From positions 62,001 through 126,000 of the forward strand of contig NZ_JAIWNB010000014.1 in assembly GCF_020215705.1 (NCBI RefSeq): a stretch of DNA of 64,000 bases, written 5' to 3'. The DNA comes from Nonomuraea aurantiaca (GTDB lineage: Bacteria; Actinomycetota; Actinomycetes; Streptosporangiales; Streptosporangiaceae). Shown piece by piece: positions 41,937 to 50,370 of the stretch. A model generated the notes under the pieces. The model worked only from the letters and a program-made list of their open reading frames with translations. It made no database searches and had not been told where the DNA came from. Both the position numbers and the translations under genes were made by a program. Positions within the stretch are counted from its first letter, which is position 1; the number at the start of each line of letters is the position of its first letter.

Positions 41937-43994
41937 GTGCGTACCGAACTGCACCGTCATCACACCGACTCGCTGACCGCCATCCGCAACCTGGGCATCC
42001 TCGCCCACGTCGATGCCGGCAAGACCACGGTCACCGAGCGGATCCTGTACCTCACCGGCGCCACCTACAAACGCGGCGAGGTACACGACGGCACGACCAT
42101 CACCGACTTCGACCCCCAGGAGCGCGACCGTGGGATCACCATCTTCGCCGCGGCCGTGAGCTGCTCCTGGCAAGGCCACCGGATCAATCTGATCGACACC
42201 CCGGGACACGTCGACTTCTCCGATGAGGTGGAGCGCTCGCTGCGGGTGCTCGACGGCGCGATCGCGGTGTTCGACGGCGTCGCGGGAGTCGAACCGCAGA
42301 GCGAGTCCGTCTGGCGGCAGGCCGACCGGTACGGGGTGCCGCGCATCGCCTTCGTCAACAAGCTGGACCGCGCCGGCGCCGACCTCGACACGGCGGTCGA
42401 GTCGATCCGCGAGCGGTTACACGTGGTCCCGCTGGTGGTCCACCTGCCGATCGGGCGGGAGGACGGCTTCACCGGGGTGGTCGATCTTCTGCGGATGCGG
42501 ATGCTCGCCTGGCCCGGCAGTGGCGACCCGGTCGAGGAGGGCCCGATTCCGGACGGCCTGCGGGAAGAGGCGCACCGGCGCCGCCGGCTGCTCGAGGAGT
42601 CGGTGGCCGAGCTGCACCCGCTCGCGTTGGAGGAGTTCTGCGCGGAGTCGGCGATCTCCGAGCGGACTCTCGCCGCCGCGCTGCGCGACCTGACCCGTAC
42701 CGGTGAGGGCGTGGTGGTGTTGTGCGGATCGGCGTACCGCAACCGCGGAATCGAGCCGCTCCTGGACGCCGCCGTGGCCTACCTGCCCTCACCGCTGGAC
42801 GTGCCGGCCGTACGCGGCACGCACGACGGCACGGAGCAGGAGCGCGCCGCCGACCCGGCGGCGCCGTTCGCCGCGCTGGTGTTCAAGGTGCACTCGACCG
42901 CCACCGGGCGGCTGACGTACCTGCGGGTGTATTCGGGAACGATGCGGAGAGGAGACGCGGTGCTGGACACGGGCGCGGGGCGCACGGAGCGGATCGGCCG
43001 GATCCTGCGGGTGCAGGCCGACCGGCACACCGAGGTGGACCGGGCGGCGGCGGGAGACATCGTCGCGGTGGTCGGGCTGAAGACGGCCCGCACCGGCGCC
43101 ACGCTGTGCGCGCCCACGGCACCGTTGCTCCTGGAACCGCCGACCGTGGCCGATCCGGTGGTCTCGGTGGCGGTCGAGGCCCGCAGGAGCACCGAGACCG
43201 ACCGGTTGACGTCGGCGCTGGCCCGGCTGGTGGAGGAGGATCCTTCGCTGGTGGTACGCACCGACGCCGAGACCGGTCAGACGGTGCTGTCGGGGCTGGG
43301 CGAGCTGCATCTGGAGGTCGCGGCGGAGAAGATCCGGCGCGCCCACGGGCTGGAGGTCGCCATCGGGCGGCCTCAGGTGGCCCATCGGGAGACGGTCGAG
43401 CGCGGGGTTTCCGGGTTCCTGTACCGGCACGTCAAGCAGGACGGCGGGGCGGGGCAGTTCGCGCACGTCGTCCTCGACGTGGATCCGCTGGACGTCGCCG
43501 ACGGCGTGGTGTTCCGCTCGACCGTCGTCGGCGGACGGGTGCCGCGCGAGTACGTCCGGGCGGTGGAGGCCGGCTGCCGGGACGCCCTGGCCGACGGACC
43601 GCTCGGCGGCCACCCGGTGACCGGCCTGCGGATCACCCTGACCGACGGAGCCACCCATCCCAAGGACTCCTCGGAGATGGCCTTCCGTACGGCCGGCCGG
43701 CTCGGGCTGCGCGAGGCCCTGCGCGCCAGCCTCATGGTGCTGCTGGAGCCGGTGGTCGAGGTCACCGCCACCGTGCCGGACGACGCCGCCGGCGGGGTGC
43801 TCGGCGACCTGGCGGCACGGCGCGGCCGGATCTCGGGCTCGACCGCGCGGGCGGGCACCGTGGTGATCACCGCGACCGTGCCGCTGGCCGAGGTGTTCGG
43901 GTACGCGACCCGGCTGCGCAGCCGGACGCAGGGCCGGGGCACCTTCACCACCCGCGCCGCCGGTTACGCCCCGGCCCCGAGGCCGTCCCGGTAG
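41937..43994 (+). CDS. EF-G paralogue (stand-alone translational GTPase)
   Basis: A 685-residue GTPase with all EF-G domains. G motifs: AHVDAGKTT (G1), DRGITI (G2), DTPGHVDFSDEVERSL (G3), NKLDRAG (G4), CGSAYRN (G5). Domain IV begins KQDGGAGQFAHVVLD and includes DSSEMAFRTAG; domain V ends PLAEVFGYATRLRSRTQGRGT. EF-G drives translocation; duplicated copies in actinomycetes can give drug tolerance or act in ribosome rescue/recycling. There are no rpsL/rpsG/tuf neighbours, so this is not the housekeeping operon. The GTG start has only weak ribosome-binding signals (AAGGG 11 bases away). A 15-codon frame from ATG 41929 overlaps it. A tetracycline-type protection protein is less likely. Confidence 0.87.
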   Translation: MRTELHRHHTDSLTAIRNLGILAHVDAGKTTVTERILYLTGATYKRGEVHDGTTITDFDPQERDRGITIFAAAVSCSWQGHRINLIDTPGHVDFSDEVERSLRVLDGAIAVFDGVAGVEPQSESVWRQADRYGVPRIAFVNKLDRAGADLDTAVESIRERLHVVPLVVHLPIGREDGFTGVVDLLRMRMLAWPGSGDPVEEGPIPDGLREEAHRRRRLLEESVAELHPLALEEFCAESAISERTLAAALRDLTRTGEGVVVLCGSAYRNRGIEPLLDAAVAYLPSPLDVPAVRGTHDGTEQERAADPAAPFAALVFKVHSTATGRLTYLRVYSGTMRRGDAVLDTGAGRTERIGRILRVQADRHTEVDRAAAGDIVAVVGLKTARTGATLCAPTAPLLLEPPTVADPVVSVAVEARRSTETDRLTSALARLVEEDPSLVVRTDAETGQTVLSGLGELHLEVAAEKIRRAHGLEVAIGRPQVAHRETVERGVSGFLYRHVKQDGGAGQFAHVVLDVDPLDVADGVVFRSTVVGGRVPREYVRAVEAGCRDALADGPLGGHPVTGLRITLTDGATHPKDSSEMAFRTAGRLGLREALRASLMVLLEPVVEVTATVPDDAAGGVLGDLAARRGRISGSTARAGTVVITATVPLAEVFGYATRLRSRTQGRGTFTTRAAGYAPAPRPSR

Positions 43995-43996
43995 AC

Positions 43997-44028
43997 GATG
44001 GCCCCGTCCGCGCTCGGACGGGGCCATC
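43997..44028. terminator. Bidirectional terminator hairpin
   Basis: GATGGCCCCGTCCG and CGGACGGGGCCATC form a perfect 14-bp stem with a CGCT loop, directly after the EF-G-like stop and six bases beyond the stop of the convergent DUF2071 gene. Confidence 0.8.
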
Positions 44029-44033
44029 AGGGC

Positions 44034-44774
44034 CTACGTTCCCGGGCGGAAGCGCCGCGGCGGGGTGTGGATGTCGAAGCTCAGCCGCGCCTGGGCCAGG
44101 ACCGAGTGCGGCGCGGTGTCCGGCGTGATCAGTCCGAGCCGTTCGAAGACCGGAAAGCGGGCGGAGCCGGCGACGAGATACCGGGGGCGCATCGGCGGAT
44201 GCCAGATGCTGTAGACGCCCACCCGCCCGTCTCGCCGCCGGTACCAGCCCAGGGTCGGATGGGTGAGCCGTTCCAGCCAGTCCGGCTCGTCCGTGAAACC
44301 GGCCAGCCGGGTGAGGGGCTCGGCCAGCTCGACCGCCTCGCAGTGGGCGTCCCCGGCCGCCAGCCGCCACCGGACCGGGTGGGCGTCCCAGTCCGCCTCG
44401 ATGCGGATGCGGTCGCGGCGCCACGGCATGCCCCACAGATGCTGCGGGATCGCCACGACCGGGTGATCCAGGCTGGTGCCGAAGAACCAGACGCCCGCCT
44501 TGCCGTCCGCGGTGACGTAGGCACGGTAGTTGATCTGCCCGCAGTCGATCCCCACCGGCGGGAGGAACCGGAAGTGGAAGTCCCGGTCCCGGAAGGCGAC
44601 GGCGGAGACCAGGGCTCCGGGACCGTCGTCCATCTTCATCGGGGCGAACCCCTCGGGCAGGTGCCGGGCGAGCGCGTCGGCGTCCACCCGGTAGCTGACG
44701 ATCGCGAAATCCTCCAGCTCCGTCCGCGCGTGGAACCAGCGCGGCCGCGGCCGGGGCGTACCGACGAAGCTCAT
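44034..44774 (-). CDS. DUF2071 (YqjF-like) protein
   Basis: A 246-residue cytosolic protein matching DUF2071: an early RWFHARTELEDFAIVSYRVD, ARHLPEGFAPM, a central QINYRAYVTADGKAGVWFFG and HLWGMPWRRDRIRIEADW. The family adopts an acetoacetate-decarboxylase-like fold; no reaction is established. ATG 44774 is preferred over a TTG two codons earlier. It stands alone, convergent with the EF-G-like gene. Confidence 0.8.
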   Translation of the reverse strand: MSFVGTPRPRPRWFHARTELEDFAIVSYRVDADALARHLPEGFAPMKMDDGPGALVSAVAFRDRDFHFRFLPPVGIDCGQINYRAYVTADGKAGVWFFGTSLDHPVVAIPQHLWGMPWRRDRIRIEADWDAHPVRWRLAAGDAHCEAVELAEPLTRLAGFTDEPDWLERLTHPTLGWYRRRDGRVGVYSIWHPPMRPRYLVAGSARFPVFERLGLITPDTAPHSVLAQARLSFDIHTPPRRFRPGT

Positions 44775-44923
44775 GTCCAAAGGCTAACCACGCCTCAGTC
44801 ACGCGCCCCGATCAGCTCGACCGGCCGTCGGCCGAGGACGAGGCGGCCAGGCAGCGTCGTGGCCAGCAGGGCGAGGCCGGCCGCGGCGGCGATCACCGCG
44901 AGGATCACTGAAGAGGACCCCTG

Positions 44924-46388
44924 ATGCGAAACCTCGCGAGACTGTCCGCCGCCGGAGCGGCCACCGCCATCCTTGCCACCGCCCTCGTGACCCCCGCGCG
45001 GGCGGCGGCCGTCTCGTGGAGCGCCTGCCCCGCCGGGCCGGGTGTCGACGCGCGACAGGAATGCGCCACCCTGAAGGTTCCCCTGGACTATCAGGCGCCC
45101 GGCGGGCCGACGATCTCACTGGCGGTGTCGCGGATCAGGACCGCCAAGCCCGCGTCGCGTCGTGGCGTGCTGCTGATCATCCCCGGCGGACCGGGCAGCC
45201 CGGGCCTGAACCGGCCCAGCGTCCAGGCCAAGCGGCTGCCGCAGGACGTGCTCGACCGCTACGACATCATCGGGTTCGACCCGCGTGGCGTGGGCCAGAG
45301 CTCCCCTGTCTCCTGCGGGCTGGCGACCGGTGATCTCTCGCTCACCAAGCTCAAGCCGTACCCCGACGCCGGCGGCGGCATCGCGGCGAACGCCGCCTGG
45401 TCACGCAGGATCGCCGAGGCCTGCGCCCGCAACGGCGGGCCGCTCATCCGGCACATCAGCACCCGCAACGAGGCCAGGGACATCGACGCCATCCGCCGGG
45501 CGCTGGGCGAGAAGAAGATCTCCTACTGGGGCGTCTCCTACGGCACCTACGCGGGCGCGGTGTACGCCACCATGTTCCCCGAGCGCACCGACCGGGTCGT
45601 CCTGGACAGCAACGACGATCCCGATCCGAGCCGGGTGGCGCGGCAGTGGCTGGCCAACTACTCCGTCGGTGTGGAGGACCGCTTCCCCGACTTCGCCGCC
45701 TGGGCCGCGGCCCGTGACGCCGACTACGGCCTCGGCACGGACGCGGCGGCGGTCCGGCGCACGTTCCTCGAACTCGCGGCCGAGCTGGACCGCAGGCCCC
45801 TGCCGTGGCCGGGCGCCAACCCCGAGGAGCTGAACGGCAACCTCCTCCGGGAGACCATGCTCAACGCGCTCTACTCCGACACGAACTTCCCCATGCTGGC
45901 CGGGCTCATGCGGGCCGCCCTGACCACCGGCGAACTGCCCCCGGCGAACACGCCGCCGGCTGCCGTACTGCAGAACACCGCCGCCCACGCCGGCGCCACC
46001 ATGTGCAACGACGTGGAGTGGACGGACTCGGTCGCCACGTTCCAGCGGCAGGTGGCGCGTGACCGGATCGCCCATCCGCTCACGGCGGGCATGCCCGGTC
46101 AACATGGGGCCGTGCGCGTACTGGCCCGTCAAGCCCGCGGAGTCGGCCGTACGGATCGGCTCGCGCGGCCCGGCCAACGTGCTGCTCATCCAGAACCTGC
46201 GCGACCCGGCCACGCCGTACAGCGGCGCGCTGAAGATGCGGCAGGCGTTCGGGCAGCGGGCCCGCATGGTCAGCGTCGACTCCGGCGGCCACGGTTCCTA
46301 CCTCGCCAACGGCAACGCCTGCGGCGACCGGACCGTCACCGGCTTCCTGACCACCGGCCACCTGCCGAACCGCGACAAGAACTGCTGA
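44924..46388 (+). pseudogene. Secreted TAP-type alpha/beta-hydrolase, frameshifted
   Basis: A signal peptide (TAILATALVTPARAAA) is followed by a tripeptidyl-aminopeptidase-like hydrolase: GVLLIIPGGPGSPG (oxyanion region), YDIIGFDPRGVGQSSPV and the nucleophile elbow YWGVSYGTYAG. The frame changes near 46095: the first frame goes to GMPGQHG and nonsense, while the next frame carries VNMGPCAYWPVKPAE, LLIQNLRDPATPYSGA (catalytic Asp) and DSGGHGSYLANGNACGD (catalytic His) to a stop at 46388. Removing one C at about 46092-46095 would restore the enzyme (about 487 residues). Either a pseudogene or a sequence error. GAGGA lies six bases before the ATG. Confidence 0.8.
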
Positions 46389-46434
46389 CCCGGCCTCAGC
46401 TCCAGGCGCGCCGCCGCCCTTCCTAGGCGGGCTC

Positions 46435-46701
46435 TCAGGGGCGTCGGCGTGCCGACAAGACCAAGGCCACCAGCAGGAACACCCCGAACACCGCGCCCAG
46501 CAAAATCAGCCCGAACCCCACCAGCAGATTCCCGTTCCCGAATGCACTGAGAACGGGGAAGGTGGGATCCACGTAGAACATGACGATCCACAGGATGCCG
46601 ACGATCCATGCGGCGGTCATCGCCACGGCCCACCGTCGCACGGAGCGCGAGGACTGCCGCGGCGGGACGGGCGTTCCTTCACGGGGATAGGGCTCAGACA
46701 C
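46435..46701 (-). CDS. Small two-helix membrane protein
   Basis: An 88-residue protein: a polar, proline-rich start (MSEPYPREGTPVPPRQSS), then two membrane helices (WAVAMTAAWIVGILWIVMFY and LLVGFGLILLGAVFGVFLLV) joined by a short DPTFPVLSAFGNG loop, and a basic end. It resembles small actinobacterial membrane proteins of unknown function near cell-division genes, but no family can be named. Confidence 0.6.
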   Translation of the reverse strand: MSEPYPREGTPVPPRQSSRSVRRWAVAMTAAWIVGILWIVMFYVDPTFPVLSAFGNGNLLVGFGLILLGAVFGVFLLVALVLSARRRP

Positions 46702-46894
46702 CGATGTCGCTCCTGCCGTCAGCCGGGAATCGCGGGCCGCGCGCCGACGACGTTATCCGAGAAAGGGCGGCCGACAAAGCCCTTCGCCGTTCGGAGGCGG
46801 GCGCCCCCGCAGCCTCACACCGACTCCCATGAGGTGGACCCGCGGACCAGGCACGTGGGAGGCGATCCACGGGATACACGGCGCGTCACCGCCC

Positions 46895-46923
46895 TTGACA
46901 GCGCGTGTAGGGTTCCGTAAGTG
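46895..46923 (+). promoter_or_regulatory. Candidate promoter of the DUF6069-like gene
   Basis: A perfect -35 hexamer TTGACA (46895-46900) is followed after 17 bases by TAAGTG, a weak -10. It is 33 bases upstream of the ATG. Confidence 0.4.
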
Positions 46924-46955
46924 CTTGATCAGCCTTCGCGACAAAGGTGATTCGC

Positions 46956-47609
46956 ATGTCATATCCCTCCCATGACCGCCATGATCGTCACCCGGCGTCG
47001 GCCCGTCCGAGAGTCAATCCGGCGCGGGTGTGGGGAGGCGGCGTGGCCGCCGCCGTGGTGGCCGCGCTGATCGTGGTCGTCGGAGCCATGATCAGCAACC
47101 GGCTGCTGGGCATCCGAGCGCTGACTCCGTATGGGAACTCCGCTTACGGCAGCACGGCGATCACGGGATACGCGATCTCGGCCGCCACGGCCGCGCTCGT
47201 CGCGACGCTGCTGCTCTATGTCCTCATGCTGTCGACGCCGGAGCCGACCAAGTTCTTCGGCTGGATCGCCGGGCTCTTCACCGTGATCATCACGATCCTG
47301 CCGTTCATGTACTCCGTCGACCTCATCAGGCAGGTCGCCACGGCCGCCATCAACCTCGTCGTCGGCATCGCCATCTTCTCGCTCCTGGCCTCGATCGGGC
47401 GCACGGCCATGGACTTCGAGCACGTACCGGATCCTGAGCCGTACCCGTACGAGCAGCCCCGCGGGTATGAGCCGCGCGGATACGACCAGCGCGAATACGA
47501 CCAGCGGGGCCACGAGCCCCGAGGCCACGAGCAGCGCAGGTACGAGCGCACCCGCGAGTACGACCAGCGCGAATACGAACAGCGCCGAAGCCGTGACCCG
47601 TACAACTGA
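46956..47609 (+). CDS. Four-helix membrane protein (DUF6069-like) with charged repeat tail
   Basis: A 217-residue protein. Four membrane helices (about 25-150) carry short loops: VWGGGVAAAVVAALIVVVGAMI, ITGYAISAATAALVATLLLYV, FFGWIAGLFTVIITILPFMY and INLVVGIAIFSLLASI (each broken here for clarity). The layout resembles DUF6069. A 60-residue cytosolic tail is built from degenerate RGYEPRGYDQREYDQ-type repeats rich in Arg, Tyr, Glu and Gln. ATG 46956 follows AAAGGTG by seven bases and is preferred over an upstream GTG. Confidence 0.68.
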   Translation: MSYPSHDRHDRHPASARPRVNPARVWGGGVAAAVVAALIVVVGAMISNRLLGIRALTPYGNSAYGSTAITGYAISAATAALVATLLLYVLMLSTPEPTKFFGWIAGLFTVIITILPFMYSVDLIRQVATAAINLVVGIAIFSLLASIGRTAMDFEHVPDPEPYPYEQPRGYEPRGYDQREYDQRGHEPRGHEQRRYERTREYDQREYEQRRSRDPYN

Positions 47610-47673
47610 TCGGCTTTTGCCAGCCCGTACTCTTTTCCGGTGATCTGGCATCACCTCTTGGGGCTGACCGAGC

Positions 47674-50370
47674 ATGCTTAAGGGCAGACGTGAGGACCAG
47701 GCGGTCGTCGACGGGCTGCTGGAGAGCGCGCGAGCGGGGCGCAGCGGCGCTCTCGTGATCTACGGTGATCCGGGCATCGGCAAGAGCGCCCTGCTGGGAA
47801 GCGCCGCCGAACGGGCCACCGATCTGCGGGTGCTCCGCAGCGTCGGGGTGGAGACCGAGGCCGAGCTCCCGTTCGCGGCGCTGCACCAGTTGCTGCGGCC
47901 GGAGCTGGCTCGCGCGGAGGCGCTGCCCGAGCGACAGGCGCTCGCGCTGAAAGGCGCGCTCGGCCTCGGCGAGGCCACCGGCGAGGACCGTTTCCTCATC
48001 GGACTCGCGACGCTGTCCCTGTTGTCGGAGATCGCCGAGGACGGCCCGCTGCTCTGCCTGGTGGACGACGCGCACTGGCTGGACCGGGCCTCCGCCGACG
48101 CGCTGGTCTTCGCGGCCAGGCGGCTCGACGCCGAGGGAGTCGTCCTGCTCTTCGCCGCACGTGACGGGTTCAACGCGCAGGGCCTGCCGGAGCGCCGGCT
48201 CGGCCCGCTCGACGCGGAGTCGGCGGCCGAGCTGCTGACCGAACGCGACCCGCACCTGGCGGAGGGCCTCAGAAGCCGGGTCCTGACCGAGAGCTGCGGC
48301 AACCCGCTCGCGTTGATCGAGCTGCCGCGCACCGCCGACCCGTTCACTCCGATGCCGCTGCCGCGCCGGATCCAGGAGGCGTACGCGACCCGCATCGCGC
48401 GACTGCCGGCCGGAGCCCAGCTGATGATCCTGCTCGCCGCCGTCGAGGACACCGGCGACCTGGGCACCGTACTCCGGGCGGCCGAACGGCTTGGGATCGG
48501 CGCCGAGTCACTTGGTACGGCCGAGCAGGCCGGCTTCCTCACGACCGGCGGCGGCCGCACCTTCGCCGACGGTGGCGGCGTCACTTTCGCGCACCCGCTC
48601 ATGCGGGCCGCCGCCGTCCATTCGGCCCCCTTCGACCAGCGGCTGGTCGCGCACCGGGCGCTGGCCGACGTACTGGACGACCAGGACGACAGGCGCGCCT
48701 GGCACCTGGCCGCGGTCGCCCTGGGGCCCGACGAGCAGGTGGCCATCGCGCTGGAACGCGCCGCGGAACGGGCCAGGACACGGCACGGCCACGCGGCGGC
48801 GGCGGCCGCGCTCGAACGCGCCGCCGAACTCACCACCGACCCGGGATCGCTGGCCAGACGGCTGACGGAGGCGGCCGTGGCCGCCGCGGACGCGGGGTTG
48901 CCCGACCGAGCCCAGGCACTGGCGGAACGGGCCGCCCGCCTCGTCGAAGACCCGCGCTCCATCGCCAGGCTCGCCGGGCTCCGCGCCAGGGTCGCCTTCG
49001 AACGCGGCTCCGTCCACACCGCCCATGACATCCTGCTCGCCGGGGCGAGCCGGGTCGCCGAGCTGGACCCGGTCGCCGCCGGTCTCATGCTCGTCGACGC
49101 GGGACGCAACGCCTGGCAGCTCAGCGACCCGCGGCGGGTCGAGGAGGCCGCCGTACGGCTCCGCCGCCTGCCGCTGCGCGAGGAGGACGGTCTGGACACC
49201 GCCGTGAACGCGGTCGAGGCGGCCGCCGAGTCGCTCGGCCACGGCCCGGCCAGAGCGCTGCCCGGCATGCGCCCACTGGTGCTCGACGCCCGCGGTATCG
49301 AGCGCGGCTCCTACGGTCTGCGGGTCAACGGCGCTTTCGTGGCTGGGCTGGTGGGCGAGTTCGAGGCGCAGCGGGAGATCTCGGCGGCGCTGGTCGAGGA
49401 GTGCGGTGCGCTCGGCATGACCGGCTGGCTGCCGATCGCGCACGTGACGCTGGCCGCGTCCGCGGTCTATCTCGGCCGATTCACCGACGCCAAGGCCGAT
49501 GCCGCGGAGGGGCTGAGGATCGCCAGGGACTTCGGCCAGCCGCACCGGACCGGCTACCTGGAGGGCATGCTGGCCTGGATCGCCGCCGTCGAGGGCGACG
49601 ACGCCAGGTGCGCGGAGCTGGCCGCGCGCTGTGCCGAGCATTTCGCCGTAACCGGCATCGCCAACGGCGTGGCCTGGTCGGAGTGGGCCCAGGCGATGCT
49701 CGATCTGAGCCGTGGCCGCCACACGCAGGCGCTGGACCGGCTGGAGTCCGCCCTCGCCGGACCGGTACGCCACCAGATCCAGGCCCTCTACTTCGCTGCC
49801 GACCAGGTCGAGGCGGCCGTACGCGCGGGACTGCCGGAGCGGGCGAAGGAGCCGCTCGAACGGCTGGCGGAATGGGCCGGCGCGGCCCGGCTCGACTGGG
49901 CTGACGCGGTGCTGGCCCGCTGCCGCGCGCTCGTCGAGCCGGGCGACGAGCTTTTCTCCGCCGCGCTGAAGCCACATGGCCGGCCCTTGGAGCACGCCAG
50001 GGCCGAACTGGTGTACGGCGAATGGCTCCGCCGCGAGCGGCGCAAGCGCGACGCGCGTACCAAACTGCGTGCCGCGCTGGAGACGTTCCAGCGGCTCGGC
50101 GCCGCCCCGTGGGCCGAGCGGGCCGCGGCCGAACTCCGCGCCGCCGGGGAGATCATCGCCGCTCCCGCCGCCTTCGACAAGCTGGCCGACCTGTCGCCGC
50201 AGGAGCTGCAGATCGTCCGCCTGGCCATGACGGGCCTGACGAACCGGGAGATCGGCGCTCGGCTGTTCGTCAGCCCCAAGACCGTCAGCTACCACCTTTA
50301 CCGGGCCTTTCCCAAGCTCGGCGTCTCCTCCCGGGTGGAGCTGGCCAGGCTGAACCTAGGCGCGGCGTAG
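47674..50370 (+). CDS. LAL-family transcriptional regulator (AAA ATPase-TPR-LuxR HTH)
   Basis: An 898-residue regulator. The N-terminus begins LKGRREDQAVVDGLLESA and Walker A GDPGIGKSALLG near residue 32; LLCLVDDAHWLDRASADAL gives Walker B. A long helical middle is followed by a C-terminal LuxR helix-turn-helix: LSPQELQIVRLAMTGLTNRE and VSPKTVSYHLYRAFPKLGV. Large ATP-binding LuxR proteins usually act within or near secondary-metabolism or transport loci. It is convergent with, and overlaps by 15 bases, the ABC permease gene, which may be its target. Confidence 0.87.
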   Translation: MLKGRREDQAVVDGLLESARAGRSGALVIYGDPGIGKSALLGSAAERATDLRVLRSVGVETEAELPFAALHQLLRPELARAEALPERQALALKGALGLGEATGEDRFLIGLATLSLLSEIAEDGPLLCLVDDAHWLDRASADALVFAARRLDAEGVVLLFAARDGFNAQGLPERRLGPLDAESAAELLTERDPHLAEGLRSRVLTESCGNPLALIELPRTADPFTPMPLPRRIQEAYATRIARLPAGAQLMILLAAVEDTGDLGTVLRAAERLGIGAESLGTAEQAGFLTTGGGRTFADGGGVTFAHPLMRAAAVHSAPFDQRLVAHRALADVLDDQDDRRAWHLAAVALGPDEQVAIALERAAERARTRHGHAAAAAALERAAELTTDPGSLARRLTEAAVAAADAGLPDRAQALAERAARLVEDPRSIARLAGLRARVAFERGSVHTAHDILLAGASRVAELDPVAAGLMLVDAGRNAWQLSDPRRVEEAAVRLRRLPLREEDGLDTAVNAVEAAAESLGHGPARALPGMRPLVLDARGIERGSYGLRVNGAFVAGLVGEFEAQREISAALVEECGALGMTGWLPIAHVTLAASAVYLGRFTDAKADAAEGLRIARDFGQPHRTGYLEGMLAWIAAVEGDDARCAELAARCAEHFAVTGIANGVAWSEWAQAMLDLSRGRHTQALDRLESALAGPVRHQIQALYFAADQVEAAVRAGLPERAKEPLERLAEWAGAARLDWADAVLARCRALVEPGDELFSAALKPHGRPLEHARAELVYGEWLRRERRKRDARTKLRAALETFQRLGAAPWAERAAAELRAAGEIIAAPAAFDKLADLSPQELQIVRLAMTGLTNREIGARLFVSPKTVSYHLYRAFPKLGVSSRVELARLNLGAA

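Noticed and set aside
41937..43994. Tetracycline ribosomal protection protein (TetM/Otr type)
   Set aside because: The G-domain and domains IV-V read as EF-G (KQDGGAGQ, DSSEMAF, TQGRGT blocks and G5 GSAYRN), so EF-G paralogue is the better name.
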